Positions 22,127-27,807 of a stretch of 40,095 nucleotides of DNA are shown here, one piece after another. The notes beneath the pieces were generated by a model that saw only the letters and a list, made by a program, of their open reading frames with translations, was not told the DNA's origin and ran no database searches. This DNA is from a virus. How positions within the stretch are numbered: the stretch's first letter is position 1; the number at the start of each line of letters is the position of its first letter. The stretch lies in IMG/VR virus record IMGVR_UViG_3300022871_000041, positions 1 through 40,095 of that record, one strand, 5' to 3'. Made by a program: the position numbers and the translations under genes.

Positions 22127-22411
22127 ATGAATATATAACGACTTAGAAATTTAACAACTGATATGCTTCATACAAAAATGAATGATATATATGAAGATTT
22201 GGAATATATTACAGGCCAAAAGGGATTAATGACTCATATGATACCAAGAGTATCAGAAGCAGTAAGACCATGGCTTAAAGAACATATTACGGATAAGCGT
22301 TTTTGGGATGGTAAATTTGATATAACGCATACAGGTGATATTGATTTACCTATACCAACAACAATAGATAGAGATATTATGCTTAAAAATTATTTAAGAA
22401 TAACAAAATAA
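22127..22411 (+). pseudogene. Conserved phage protein with TAA at codon 4
   Basis: From ATG 22127 behind AAGAAAGGATATT the frame reads MNI, TAA (22136-22138), then RLRNLTTDMLHTKMNDIYEDL..ITGQKGLMTHMIPR..RPWLKEHITDKRFWDG. The part after the stop is a known conserved small phage protein whose family normally begins with this RLRNLTT segment. An internal ATG (22163) could restart 82 residues but lacks a ribosome-binding site. It is either a pseudogene, a restart or a read-through case. Confidence 0.65.
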
Positions 22412-22434
22412 CAATTAAATATGAGAGGTGTAAT

Positions 22435-22611
22435 ATGAATAGATTAAGATGTACATATTGTAATTATGAATTTGATGGTATAACAGGTATACGTTGTCCT
22501 ATATGTGGTAGTATTCCTATTATTATAAATAAAAGTAACAGGTCATTAGATGATGCTGTAGATAAACTTAAATCAATACTTAATAAATTGAAAATTAAAA
22601 AAGTTAAATAA
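22435..22611 (+). CDS. Small zinc-ribbon protein
   Basis: A 58-residue protein: RCTYCNYEFDGITGIRCPICGS (two CxxC pairs, a rubredoxin-like zinc knuckle) and a basic helical tail (LDDAVDKLKSILNKLKIKK). AGAGGTGTAAT precedes ATG. Confidence 0.65.
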   Translation: MNRLRCTYCNYEFDGITGIRCPICGSIPIIINKSNRSLDDAVDKLKSILNKLKIKKVK

Positions 22612-22619
22612 TACTTGTG

Positions 22620-22695
22620 GTGGCTGGATGCATACTGATACGCAGCGGAGTTGTGGCCTCCGTGCAAAGGGATTTGAGATCCCTCAGCCACACCA
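22620..22695 (+). tRNA. tRNA-His(GUG)
   Basis: Acceptor GTGGCTG/CAGCCAC, encoded ACCA. Anticodon stem CGGAG/CTCCG, loop TTGTGGC gives GUG. A G precedes position 1, but position 73 is A rather than C. Confidence 0.85.
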
Positions 22696-22696
22696 T

Positions 22697-22770
22697 AGCC
22701 CTTTAATAGATTGGTATAATATCTCTCTTACAAAGAGAAAAAGCTGGTTCAATTCCAACAAGGGCTACCA
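22697..22770 (+). tRNA. tRNA-Val(UAC)
   Basis: Acceptor AGCCCTT/AAGGGCT, encoded ACCA. Anticodon stem TCTCT/AGAGA, loop CTTACAA gives UAC. Confidence 0.9.
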
Positions 22771-22772
22771 TT

Positions 22773-22848
22773 GAGCATGTTACCGAATTGGTTAGGTTGC
22801 GGTCTGCAAAACCGTATCATAAGGGTTCGAGTCCCTTCATGCTCTCCA
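22773..22848 (+). tRNA. tRNA-Cys(GCA)
   Basis: Acceptor GAGCATG/CATGCTC, encoded TCCA with the U73 discriminator expected for Cys. Anticodon loop CTGCAAA gives GCA. Confidence 0.9.
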
Positions 22849-22873
22849 TAATAATTTAGAGAAAGGAGAATAT

Positions 22874-23038
22874 ATGTGGCCTCAAATAATTTTAATATCT
22901 TTATGGTCAATTAGTATAGGTATGAATATATCACGTCATGGTAAACAAGAAATAACAAATGCATGGCATGCTATTTTATCCATAATTATTTTAAGTACTA
23001 TTCTTTATTTTGGTGGATTTTGGAAATCATTGTTTTAA
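22874..23038 (+). CDS. Small two-helix membrane protein
   Basis: A 54-residue protein behind AAAGGAGAATAT. It reads MWPQIILISLWSISIG, SRHGKQEITNAWHA, ILSIIILSTILYFGGFW. This layout (helix, HGK loop, helix ending LYxGGFW) is a recurrent small phage membrane protein of unknown function. Confidence 0.65.
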   Translation: MWPQIILISLWSISIGMNISRHGKQEITNAWHAILSIIILSTILYFGGFWKSLF

Positions 23039-23049
23039 AAGGATATGAT

Positions 23050-23271
23050 ATGAAAAATTATCCAAATTATTGGGGAGTTATTAGAATTGATTTTTTAAAA
23101 GTGGGGAATTTTACAACTACAAAAAGAGATATTGCCCGGGAATGGTGTAAACATAATTGTATTGGTAAATTTATTAGTTCTGATTTATATCCTTGGGCAT
23201 TTTTGAAAGAAGAAGATGCTAAAAAATTCGCGCTCACTTGTAATGGAATAGTTGTTTATAAGGGGATGTAG
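23050..23271 (+). CDS. Small hypothetical protein overlapping tRNA-Ala
   Basis: A 73-residue protein MKNYPNYWGVIRIDFLKVG..ARE WCKHNCIG-like (REWCKHNCIG)..LYPWAFLKEEDA. AAAAGGATATGAT precedes ATG. The stop lies inside the next tRNA (10-base overlap). Function unknown. Confidence 0.55.
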   Translation: MKNYPNYWGVIRIDFLKVGNFTTTKRDIAREWCKHNCIGKFISSDLYPWAFLKEEDAKKFALTCNGIVVYKGM

Positions 23272-23337
23272 CTTAATTGGGCAAGCATTTGTGTTGCAAG
23301 CAAATTCATAGGAGTTCGAGTCTCCTCATCTCCACCA
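23262..23337 (+). tRNA. tRNA-Ala(UGC)
   Basis: Acceptor GGGGATG/CATCTCC, encoded ACCA. Anticodon stem TTTGT/GCAAA, loop GTTGCAA gives UGC. Confidence 0.9.
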
Positions 23338-23519
23338 CAAATAAATGGTGGTAGTAATTATGAGTAAATTGAAATATGCTCCAAAGGCAGAAAAGAAAAA
23401 GATATAAGAAAATGTCTTTTGGAGATTAAATGGTGTACCATTAGAGGACAATGGGTGTTAATCATTAATAAAGAAAAATAGATGGAAAAAATTTGTATTA
23501 AAGGTGAGTATAAACATAT
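23338..23519 (+). other. Gap with gene remnants
   Basis: No intact gene is visible. Short frames such as MSKLKYAPKAEKKKI (ATG 23360) and a protein-like KWCTIRGQWVLIINKEK in another frame end quickly, suggesting the decayed pieces of one or two small genes. Confidence 0.35.
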
Positions 23520-23594
23520 AGCGGTATATGCTAATGGTAAGCAATGTGACTTTGAATCACATGAAGATGGGTCCGATTCCCTCTGCCGCTGCCA
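23520..23594 (+). tRNA. tRNA-Gln(UUG)
   Basis: Acceptor AGCGGTA/TGCCGCT, G73, encoded CCA. Anticodon stem TGTGA/TCACA, loop CTTTGAA gives UUG. Confidence 0.85.
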
Positions 23595-23606
23595 AAAAGA
23601 AGAATA

Positions 23607-23918
23607 ATGAATAAAGAATTGTATTATAAAGATGATGTATTAAAATATAATGAACATGGCTTATTACATTGTATAGATGGACCAGCCATAATATATGCTG
23701 ATGGTTCTAAATTCTGGTATCAACATGGTATGTTACATCGTACAGATGGACCTGCGGTAGAAAGAGCTAATGGTACTATGTTATGGTATAAAGAAGGTGC
23801 ACGACATCGTATAGACGGTCCTGCGGTAGAGTGGATTGCCGGTGATAAAGAATGGTGGGTTATGGGTAAAAGATATATTACAGAAAATATTTATGTTGAC
23901 ACAACTTATTTTTTATGA
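23607..23918 (+). CDS. MORN-like HR-DGPA repeat protein, copy 2
   Basis: A 103-residue protein with four repeat units (HCIDGPAII, HRTDGPAVE, HRIDGPAVE, then WWVMGKRY). A segment of repeats (ERANGTMLWYKEGARHRIDG) is identical in the copy at 26083, showing recent exchange. The final codons hold the TTGACA of the next promoter. Function unknown. Confidence 0.75.
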   Translation: MNKELYYKDDVLKYNEHGLLHCIDGPAIIYADGSKFWYQHGMLHRTDGPAVERANGTMLWYKEGARHRIDGPAVEWIAGDKEWWVMGKRYITENIYVDTTYFL

Positions 23919-23924
23919 TACTAT
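23896..23924 (+). promoter_or_regulatory. Extended -10 promoter overlapping a gene end
   Basis: TTGACA, 17-base spacer ending TATGA, TACTAT. Again the TGA is the stop codon of the upstream repeat gene. Confidence 0.75.
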
Positions 23925-23952
23925 ATATTAAACAATGAAATGGGGGTACAAA

Positions 23953-24171
23953 ATGTCTGAATGTATAGATGATTTAATTTGTGAATGTTGTAAAACTGAA
24001 ATGAATTTTGACTTTTCTGATAATGTATGGTGTCCTAATCAAGATTGTTTATTATATAATAAATGTTATTCATATAATTATTATAAAGGAAGATCTGATG
24101 ATATTAAGTTAAATATGCATCCTCAGAAAAAAGAAAGAATGAGGCAAGGCTGGGTTAATGAATTTGGTTAA
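23953..24171 (+). CDS. Small Cys-rich protein
   Basis: A 72-residue protein with ICECCKTEM and WCPNQDCLLYNKC, two Cys clusters typical of zinc binding. I use ATG 23953, with GGGGGTACAAA upstream, not the ATG at 23941. Confidence 0.6.
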   Translation: MSECIDDLICECCKTEMNFDFSDNVWCPNQDCLLYNKCYSYNYYKGRSDDIKLNMHPQKKERMRQGWVNEFG

Positions 24172-24192
24172 AATTAAAGGAAAGGATATAAA

Positions 24193-24471
24193 ATGTTTGA
24201 TTTTACAAGTACAAAAGATTTACAATATGAAATAGATAAGCGTAAATTAGAAATAGATAAGCGTAAAAAAATTGCAGCTAATACACTTATTCCTAAATTA
24301 ATAAAATCACCTGATTTTATACCACTTCAAAATCTTTGTAAAAAATATTTAGATGATATTATCGAAGATGCATATTTAAATGATGGCGATTATAAACAAT
24401 GGTTTTTTGAAACATCAATGGAAACTTTTTTTGGTAAAGATGTTTGGGATTTTATTAATTCAAAAGGATAA
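24193..24471 (+). CDS. Small hypothetical protein
   Basis: A 92-residue helical protein behind GGAAAGGATATAAA. It begins with a charged helix (DLQYEIDKRKLEIDKRKK, a short internal duplication of EIDKRK) and ends with aromatic residues. Not recognised. Confidence 0.6.
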   Translation: MFDFTSTKDLQYEIDKRKLEIDKRKKIAANTLIPKLIKSPDFIPLQNLCKKYLDDIIEDAYLNDGDYKQWFFETSMETFFGKDVWDFINSKG

Positions 24472-24482
24472 TTAATACAATT

Positions 24483-24625
24483 ATTGTATTGTGGGGGGTA
24501 CGGACAGCCGAAATTGAAAACTATATAATATTTTTTATATAAATAGCTTTTATATAAGGTATTTGAAGGCCGTATTAATGGAGAAATGTCGACAATGGTT
24601 TTTTCCGCCCCGCCCAGAATACAAT
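24483..24625 (+). ncRNA. Structured RNA candidate
   Basis: Non-coding stretch closed by ATTGTATT (24483-24490) and AATACAAT (24618-24625), then TGGG/CCCA. Inside are TACGG/CCGTA and two AT-rich hairpins (ATATAA/TTATAT and ATATAAA/TTTATAT). The G/C runs stand out in this AT-rich region. No ORF. Class unknown. Confidence 0.5.
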
Positions 24626-24639
24626 AAGAAAGGATAATT

Positions 24640-24960
24640 ATGAGTGATATAAAATGTGAAGACCGTATTAACAGTAGATTAAAAAGTGAACTTTTTGATA
24701 TGAAAGCATCATTAAAAGATTTAAAAGATTTAAAAGATTATAGAAAAGACATTTTATCTATAACAAAAAATGTTATATATGATATTAAGTTATCATGGGG
24801 TGGTCCAGAAGATGGGTTTCTTGTTGAAGTTGATCCAGATTATAATAATGATATTGTTAGTATAGAATATTATTATAAAGACTGGATGGATGGAGCAAAA
24901 CGTGAATTAAGAGGTGATGATTTTAGATTGGCTTGTACAATGTTTGGTCCAATGTTATAG
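24640..24960 (+). CDS. Conserved phage hypothetical protein
   Basis: A 106-residue protein with a tandem-like LKDLKDLKD helix and then SWGGPEDGFLVEVDPDYNND, SIEYYYKDWMDGAKRELRGDD. The last part matches a small conserved phage family known only as hypothetical. AGAAAGGATAATT precedes ATG. Confidence 0.65.
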   Translation: MSDIKCEDRINSRLKSELFDMKASLKDLKDLKDYRKDILSITKNVIYDIKLSWGGPEDGFLVEVDPDYNNDIVSIEYYYKDWMDGAKRELRGDDFRLACTMFGPML

Positions 24961-24969
24961 GAGCATATT

Positions 24970-25518
24970 ATGAATAAAAAACTTAAAGATTTTTATGAAA
25001 CTATTAAAGATAACATATATAATATAATAAAATGGCCTTTAAAAAAATTAAGATATCTTAAATATAGTATATCTAATTTAATCAGATGGTTTCCTGTTAT
25101 ATGGTCAGATAGAGATTGGGATCATATTTTTATACTTGAAATACTGAAGTTTAAATTAAAAAATACAGAACATATGTTTAGACGTTATGGCAATCATGTT
25201 GATTCTGAAAAGGATGCTAATAAAGTACATAAAGCTGTTTTATTGCTTGACAGAATACTTAATGACAAGTATTATGAAAATACTTTTAAACATCATGATA
25301 TTAAATGGGGTAATATGAAAATGTCATTTGAAGATATTAAGGGAAGTGAATTCACTTCCCTTAATATCACAAGACCTAATATCAAAACAAAAGAAGATGA
25401 AGTTCAAGAAAATAAAGAGTATAAAAAACTTTTAGTAGTATCTGATAAACTTAAAGAGCAAGATTATAGAATGTTGTTTAATCATTTAAATAAGTATATT
25501 GAATCATGGTGGGATTAA
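24970..25518 (+). CDS. Conserved phage hypothetical protein with a palindrome in its gene
   Basis: A 182-residue protein with WFPVIWSDRDWDHIFILEILKFKLKN followed by EHMFRRYGNHV and a helical C-terminus. The segment WSDRDWDH..LE.LKFKL is typical of a small phage protein family of unknown function. A perfect 36-bp palindrome (25333-25368) lies in the middle and codes for DIKGSEFTSLNI. Confidence 0.65.
   Translation: MNKKLKDFYETIKDNIYNIIKWPLKKLRYLKYSISNLIRWFPVIWSDRDWDHIFILEILKFKLKNTEHMFRRYGNHVDSEKDANKVHKAVLLLDRILNDKYYENTFKHHDIKWGNMKMSFEDIKGSEFTSLNITRPNIKTKEDEVQENKEYKKLLVVSDKLKEQDYRMLFNHLNKYIESWWD
25333..25368. repeat. Perfect 36-bp palindrome inside a coding region
   Basis: GATATTAAGGGAAGTGAA is followed directly by its exact reverse complement, with no spacer. 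It contains GAATTC at its centre. It would form an 18-bp stem in RNA (minus a tight turn) or a cruciform in DNA. Confidence 0.9.
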
Positions 25519-25531
25519 AGGAGTTAATAAA

Positions 25532-25684
25532 ATGTTAGAGAAAATAAAAGAATATACAAAAATTTGTTTACATCCAGAACATAATCCACCAACAAATATA
25601 GTATTAAAAGCTGGTGATTATAAACATATATGTCCTGGATGTGGTAATGTAATTATATTTACAATACCGTTAATATCATTTTAA
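25532..25684 (+). CDS. Small zinc-finger-like protein
   Basis: A 50-residue protein with CLHPEHNPPTNIV..GDYKHICPGCGNVIIFTIP. Cys-His-His and CxxC suggest one zinc site. This is a recognisable small conserved phage protein of unknown role. AAAGGAGTTAATAAA precedes ATG; the stop touches tRNA-Arg. Confidence 0.7.
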   Translation: MLEKIKEYTKICLHPEHNPPTNIVLKAGDYKHICPGCGNVIIFTIPLISF

Positions 25685-25761
25685 GCCCTTGTAAACCTAA
25701 TGGATAGGTATCTGTCTACGAAACAGAATAAATGTGAGTTCGAGTCTCATCAAGGGTTCTA
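25685..25761 (+). tRNA. tRNA-Arg(ACG)
   Basis: Acceptor GCCCTTG/CAAGGGT, U73, then CTA rather than CCA. Anticodon stem TCTGT/ACAGA, loop CTACGAA gives ACG. It resembles the tRNA-Arg(UCU) at 13595. Confidence 0.85.
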
Positions 25762-25767
25762 TAATAA

Positions 25768-25845
25768 GGGGGTTTACTCCACGATGGCAGAGAGAACAGT
25801 CTTAAAAGCTGTAAAGGACGGGTTCGACACCCGTAACCCCTACCA
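25768..25845 (+). tRNA. tRNA with UAA anticodon (Leu), short variable loop
   Basis: Acceptor GGGGGTT/AACCCCT, encoded ACCA. Anticodon stem ACAGT/GCTGT, loop CTTAAAA gives UAA. Variable loop only 5 bases (AAAGG), whereas bacterial Leu tRNAs carry a long arm. First of three near-identical tandem copies. Confidence 0.8.
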
Positions 25846-25858
25846 AAAATTAATTTTT

Positions 25859-25936
25859 GGGGATTTACTCCACGCTGGCAGAGAGAACAGTTTCAAAAGC
25901 TGTACAGGATGGGTTCGACACCCATAATCCCTACCA
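25859..25936 (+). tRNA. tRNA with CAA anticodon (Leu), short variable loop
   Basis: Acceptor GGGGATT/AATCCCT, encoded ACCA. Loop TTCAAAA gives CAA. D arm, T arm and variable loop nearly identical to the copies on each side. Confidence 0.8.
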
Positions 25937-25959
25937 TATAAAATATATTAAAAATTTAG

Positions 25960-26037
25960 GGGGGCTTACTCCACGCTGGCAGAGAGAACAGTTTTAGACG
26001 CTGTACAGGATGGGTTCGACACCCATAGTCCCTACCA
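25960..26037 (+). tRNA. tRNA with UAG anticodon (Leu), short variable loop
   Basis: Acceptor GGGGGCT/AGTCCCT, encoded ACCA. Loop TTTAGAC gives UAG. Third tandem copy. A separate class II tRNA-Leu(UAG) lies at 26370. Confidence 0.8.
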
Positions 26038-26082
26038 TATAAAATAGTCTTACAAGTCATCTCAGCAAGTCTGAAGGGATAT

Positions 26083-26340
26083 ATGAAGGTATATAGAAAC
26101 GATAAAGGACAATTACATCGTATAGATGGACCTGCGGTAGAAAGAGCTAATGGTACTATGTTATGGTATAAAGAAGGTGCACGACATCGTATAGATGGTC
26201 CAGCTATAGAATATGTATCAGGAACGGTATCATATTGGATTAATGGTAAAAATATTACTAAAAAGGAATTTAAAAAAGAATTTAAAAAACAATCAAAAAA
26301 ATTAAATCCGATAATACCTAAAGAAATGTGGTTAATATGA
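26083..26340 (+). CDS. MORN-like HR-DGPA repeat protein, copy 3
   Basis: An 85-residue protein, MKVYRNDKGQLHRIDGPAVE, with three units and the tail IIPKEMWLI. It shares a stretch of identical DNA with the copy at 23607. GAAGGGATAT precedes ATG. The tail module is the one seen in the 30-36 kb cluster. Confidence 0.75.
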   Translation: MKVYRNDKGQLHRIDGPAVERANGTMLWYKEGARHRIDGPAIEYVSGTVSYWINGKNITKKEFKKEFKKQSKKLNPIIPKEMWLI

Positions 26341-26369
26341 TTTACAATAACAGTATTGTTTGATACTAT
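26341..26369 (+). promoter_or_regulatory. Promoter directly before tRNA-Leu
   Basis: TTTACA, 17-base spacer ending TTTGA, TACTAT. It ends one base before the tRNA. The mature 5' end would then lie inside the expected start region, so this promoter more likely serves downstream RNAs or the placement is fortuitous. Confidence 0.45.
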
Positions 26370-26453
26370 GCCCTTATAGGAGAATTGGTATATCTGATAG
26401 GTTTAGACCCTATGCTTTCGAGCGTTCTGGTTCGAGTCCAGATAAGGGCACTA
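26370..26453 (+). tRNA. tRNA-Leu(UAG), class II
   Basis: Acceptor GCCCTTA/TAAGGGC, A73, then CTA instead of CCA. Anticodon stem ATAGG/CCTAT, loop TTTAGAC gives UAG. It has a proper long variable arm (GCTTTCGAGCG). Confidence 0.85.
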
Positions 26454-26457
26454 TAAT

Positions 26458-26578
26458 GGGGATGAGGTACTATAAGGTACTAAGAAATGTGTAATAGGAT
26501 ACCAGCAATGGCCAATGCTTAATGTTTAGATCACAACTACAACAGGTCATCCTGTAGGTGAAAAACCTGCCATCCCCT
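26458..26578 (+). ncRNA. Structured RNA candidate with a tRNA-like 3' end
   Basis: Closed by GGGGATG (26458-26464) and CATCCCC (26571-26577). The 3' part has a T-arm-like hairpin GTAGG-TGAAAAA-CCTGC directly before the acceptor-like strand, and hairpins CAGG/CCTG and GTAC/GTAC lie upstream. A T-run (TAATTTTTT) follows. It is too long for a tRNA and shows no anticodon arm. Class unknown. Confidence 0.55.
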
Positions 26579-26602
26579 AATTTTTTATGAAAGGAAAATA
26601 AA

Positions 26603-26751
26603 ATGTTTAAAAAAATACAAAAAGAAATGGAAAAACGTAGTGAATCACGGGTAAATTCTTTTTCTGCTACTGATGATGTGTGTATCTGTTAGTTAATAAG
26701 TGAAGTAGAAAAATTATATAAATTAATAAATGAATATGGAGCAAAAAATGT
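26603..26751 (+). pseudogene. Small gene with in-frame TAG
   Basis: From ATG 26603 behind AAAGGAAAATAA the frame codes MFKKIQKEMEKRSESRV..DDVCIC, then TAG (26690-26692), then LISEVEKLYKLINEYGAKNV to TGA, overlapping the next gene. The part after the stop has the amphipathic helix expected in such a protein. It looks like one protein broken by a nonsense codon, or two short ones. Confidence 0.45.
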
Positions 26752-27032
26752 CTGATAAAACAATCAATGAAGTATTAGTGTTAATGAAAGTTATAAGAGA
26801 ACGAATAAAAGATCTTAAAGAATTAAGATTAAAAACATCTGTTAAAGAAGTTTATTATTCAACTACTGAAAAGACTATAGAACCTCAGTACAGTATAAGA
26901 GAGTTGGACAAAAAAATAACAAGTCTTCAGAACTTTTTATTTATAGCTGATTCAACAATTAAAATGTCAAATGCAAGAGTTTTGATATCATTAGAGATTG
27001 ATATGGATGAACTTCTTAAACCTTTAGAATAA
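26748..27032 (+). CDS. Coiled-coil hypothetical protein
   Basis: A 94-residue, mostly helical protein: EVLVLMKVIRERIKDLKELR, ELDKKITSLQNFLFIADSTIK. ATG 26748 has TATGGAGCAAAAA upstream. The pattern (two helices separated by a basic loop) recalls small DIP1984-like proteins, but this is a weak match. Confidence 0.55.
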   Translation: MSDKTINEVLVLMKVIRERIKDLKELRLKTSVKEVYYSTTEKTIEPQYSIRELDKKITSLQNFLFIADSTIKMSNARVLISLEIDMDELLKPLE

Positions 27033-27044
27033 AAGGGTCAGGAG

Positions 27045-27183
27045 AGATAATTTATTTATCCTTACTTGACGCAGCCTATGCAAGATTTTGTAGACTATAT
27101 CCTAAATCCTTTGTTGATGGTATGTTATGTCTAAATAATCAAATAGAATGTTGTTAGTTGTTGACTATTAAAATAAATTATCT
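27045..27183 (+). repeat. 13-bp inverted repeats flanking a start-less small gene
   Basis: AGATAATTTATTT (27045-27057) and AAATAAATTATCT (27171-27183) are perfect complements 113 bases apart. They enclose the frame at 27050-27157, and the left arm overlaps its ribosome-binding site region. Confidence 0.65.
27050..27157 (+). pseudogene. Small conserved-looking frame lacking ATG
   Basis: The frame reads IYLSLLDAAYARFCRLYPKS, then FVDGMLCLNNQIECC to TAG. The LLDAAYARFCRLYP..FVDG pattern resembles a small phage protein family. AGGAG at the right distance precedes ATT, not ATG, so the start is either a rare ATT or mutated. Confidence 0.45.
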
Positions 27184-27202
27184 AATCTATATCAACCACT
27201 AT

Positions 27203-27276
27203 GCGGGATTAGTACAATGGTAGTACATGTGGTTTCCACCCACCAGATATGTGTTCGATTCACATATTCCGCTCCA
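27203..27276 (+). tRNA. tRNA-Gly(UCC)
   Basis: Acceptor GCGGGAT/ATTCCGC, encoded TCCA. Anticodon loop TTTCCAC gives UCC. It is followed by the second copy of the 107-bp repeat. Confidence 0.9.
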
Positions 27277-27377
27277 AAATCTTATTTTTATCTTGACATG
27301 ATATAATTTTTATGATACCTTATAAACAATGAGGGTGGTCATACAAAGGAATATTGCATTAGAACAAAAAGAATTTA
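27271..27377 (+). repeat. 107-bp exact direct repeat, copy 2
   Basis: Identical to 14081-14187, including a promoter and the start of a short frame. Sequence departs right after GAATTTA. Confidence 0.9.
27293..27321 (+). promoter_or_regulatory. Extended -10 promoter (repeat copy 2)
   Basis: TTGACA, 17-base spacer ending TATGA, TACCTT. It reads toward tRNA-Glu and the structured RNA at 27499. Confidence 0.7.
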
Positions 27378-27404
27378 TGAAAGTGTTAAAATGATCTTAT
27401 AAAT

Positions 27405-27481
27405 GAAGCTGTGAGCCAGCGGTCAAAGCTACAAGACCTTCAATCTTGTTATCGGGGGTTCAAATCCCCCCAGCTTCACCA
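27405..27481 (+). tRNA. tRNA-Glu(UUC) with C33
   Basis: Perfect acceptor GAAGCTG/CAGCTTC, encoded ACCA. Anticodon stem CAAGA/TCTTG, loop CCTTCAA gives UUC, with C at position 33. Confidence 0.85.
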
Positions 27482-27498
27482 AATATATTTATTATATT

Positions 27499-27723
27499 GT
27501 TGTGATGGTGGAATGATAGATTTAACAAGTCGCATCGGGCGATAGAGAAATCTTGGTACTGAGATACTTGTTATTAATAGACACTATTATGGTGATTAGT
27601 TGACTGGGCGCTGCTCCCAGATATCCATATGTCAATATAAGTTGTGTGCGAAGGGGCAGATGATACGCTGACACACATTTGAAAAATCAACTAAATTTGT
27701 AGGTTTAAATCCTACTCACAACA
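27499..27723 (+). ncRNA. 225-base structured RNA with tRNA-like ends
   Basis: Ends GTTGTGA (27499-27505) and TCACAAC form a perfect 7-bp acceptor-like stem. A T-arm GTAGG-TTTAAAT-CCTAC precedes the 3' strand, and a Leu-like D-arm (TGGTGGAATGATAGA) follows the 5' strand. The middle has AACAAGT/ACTTGTT, AATAG/CTATT, TTAGTTGA/TCAACTAA, CTGGG/CCCAG and GTGTG/CACAC stems. No anticodon arm of normal size exists. It may be a tRNA with a large insertion, a Y-RNA-like molecule or a new class. Confidence 0.6.
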
Positions 27724-27728
27724 ATTAT

Positions 27729-27802
27729 GGCCCATTGGTGTAATGGTAACATGAATGATTGTCTATCATTTGCTATCGGTTCGACTCCGTTATGGGTCGC
27801 TC
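27729..27802 (+). tRNA. tRNA-Asp(GUC)
   Basis: Acceptor GGCCCAT/ATGGGTC, G73 as in Asp, then CTC instead of CCA. Anticodon stem AATGA/TCATT, loop TTGTCTA gives GUC. Confidence 0.88.
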
Positions 27803-27807
27803 TTTAT

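Noticed and set aside
23481-23609. 42-residue frame through tRNA-Gln
   Set aside because: The coding pattern is explained by the tRNA, and no ribosome-binding site precedes it.
21016-26751. Reassigned TAG or TAA codons in this phage
   Set aside because: Long genes in the window end normally at TAA, TAG and TGA without in-frame stops, and no suppressor tRNA is visible.
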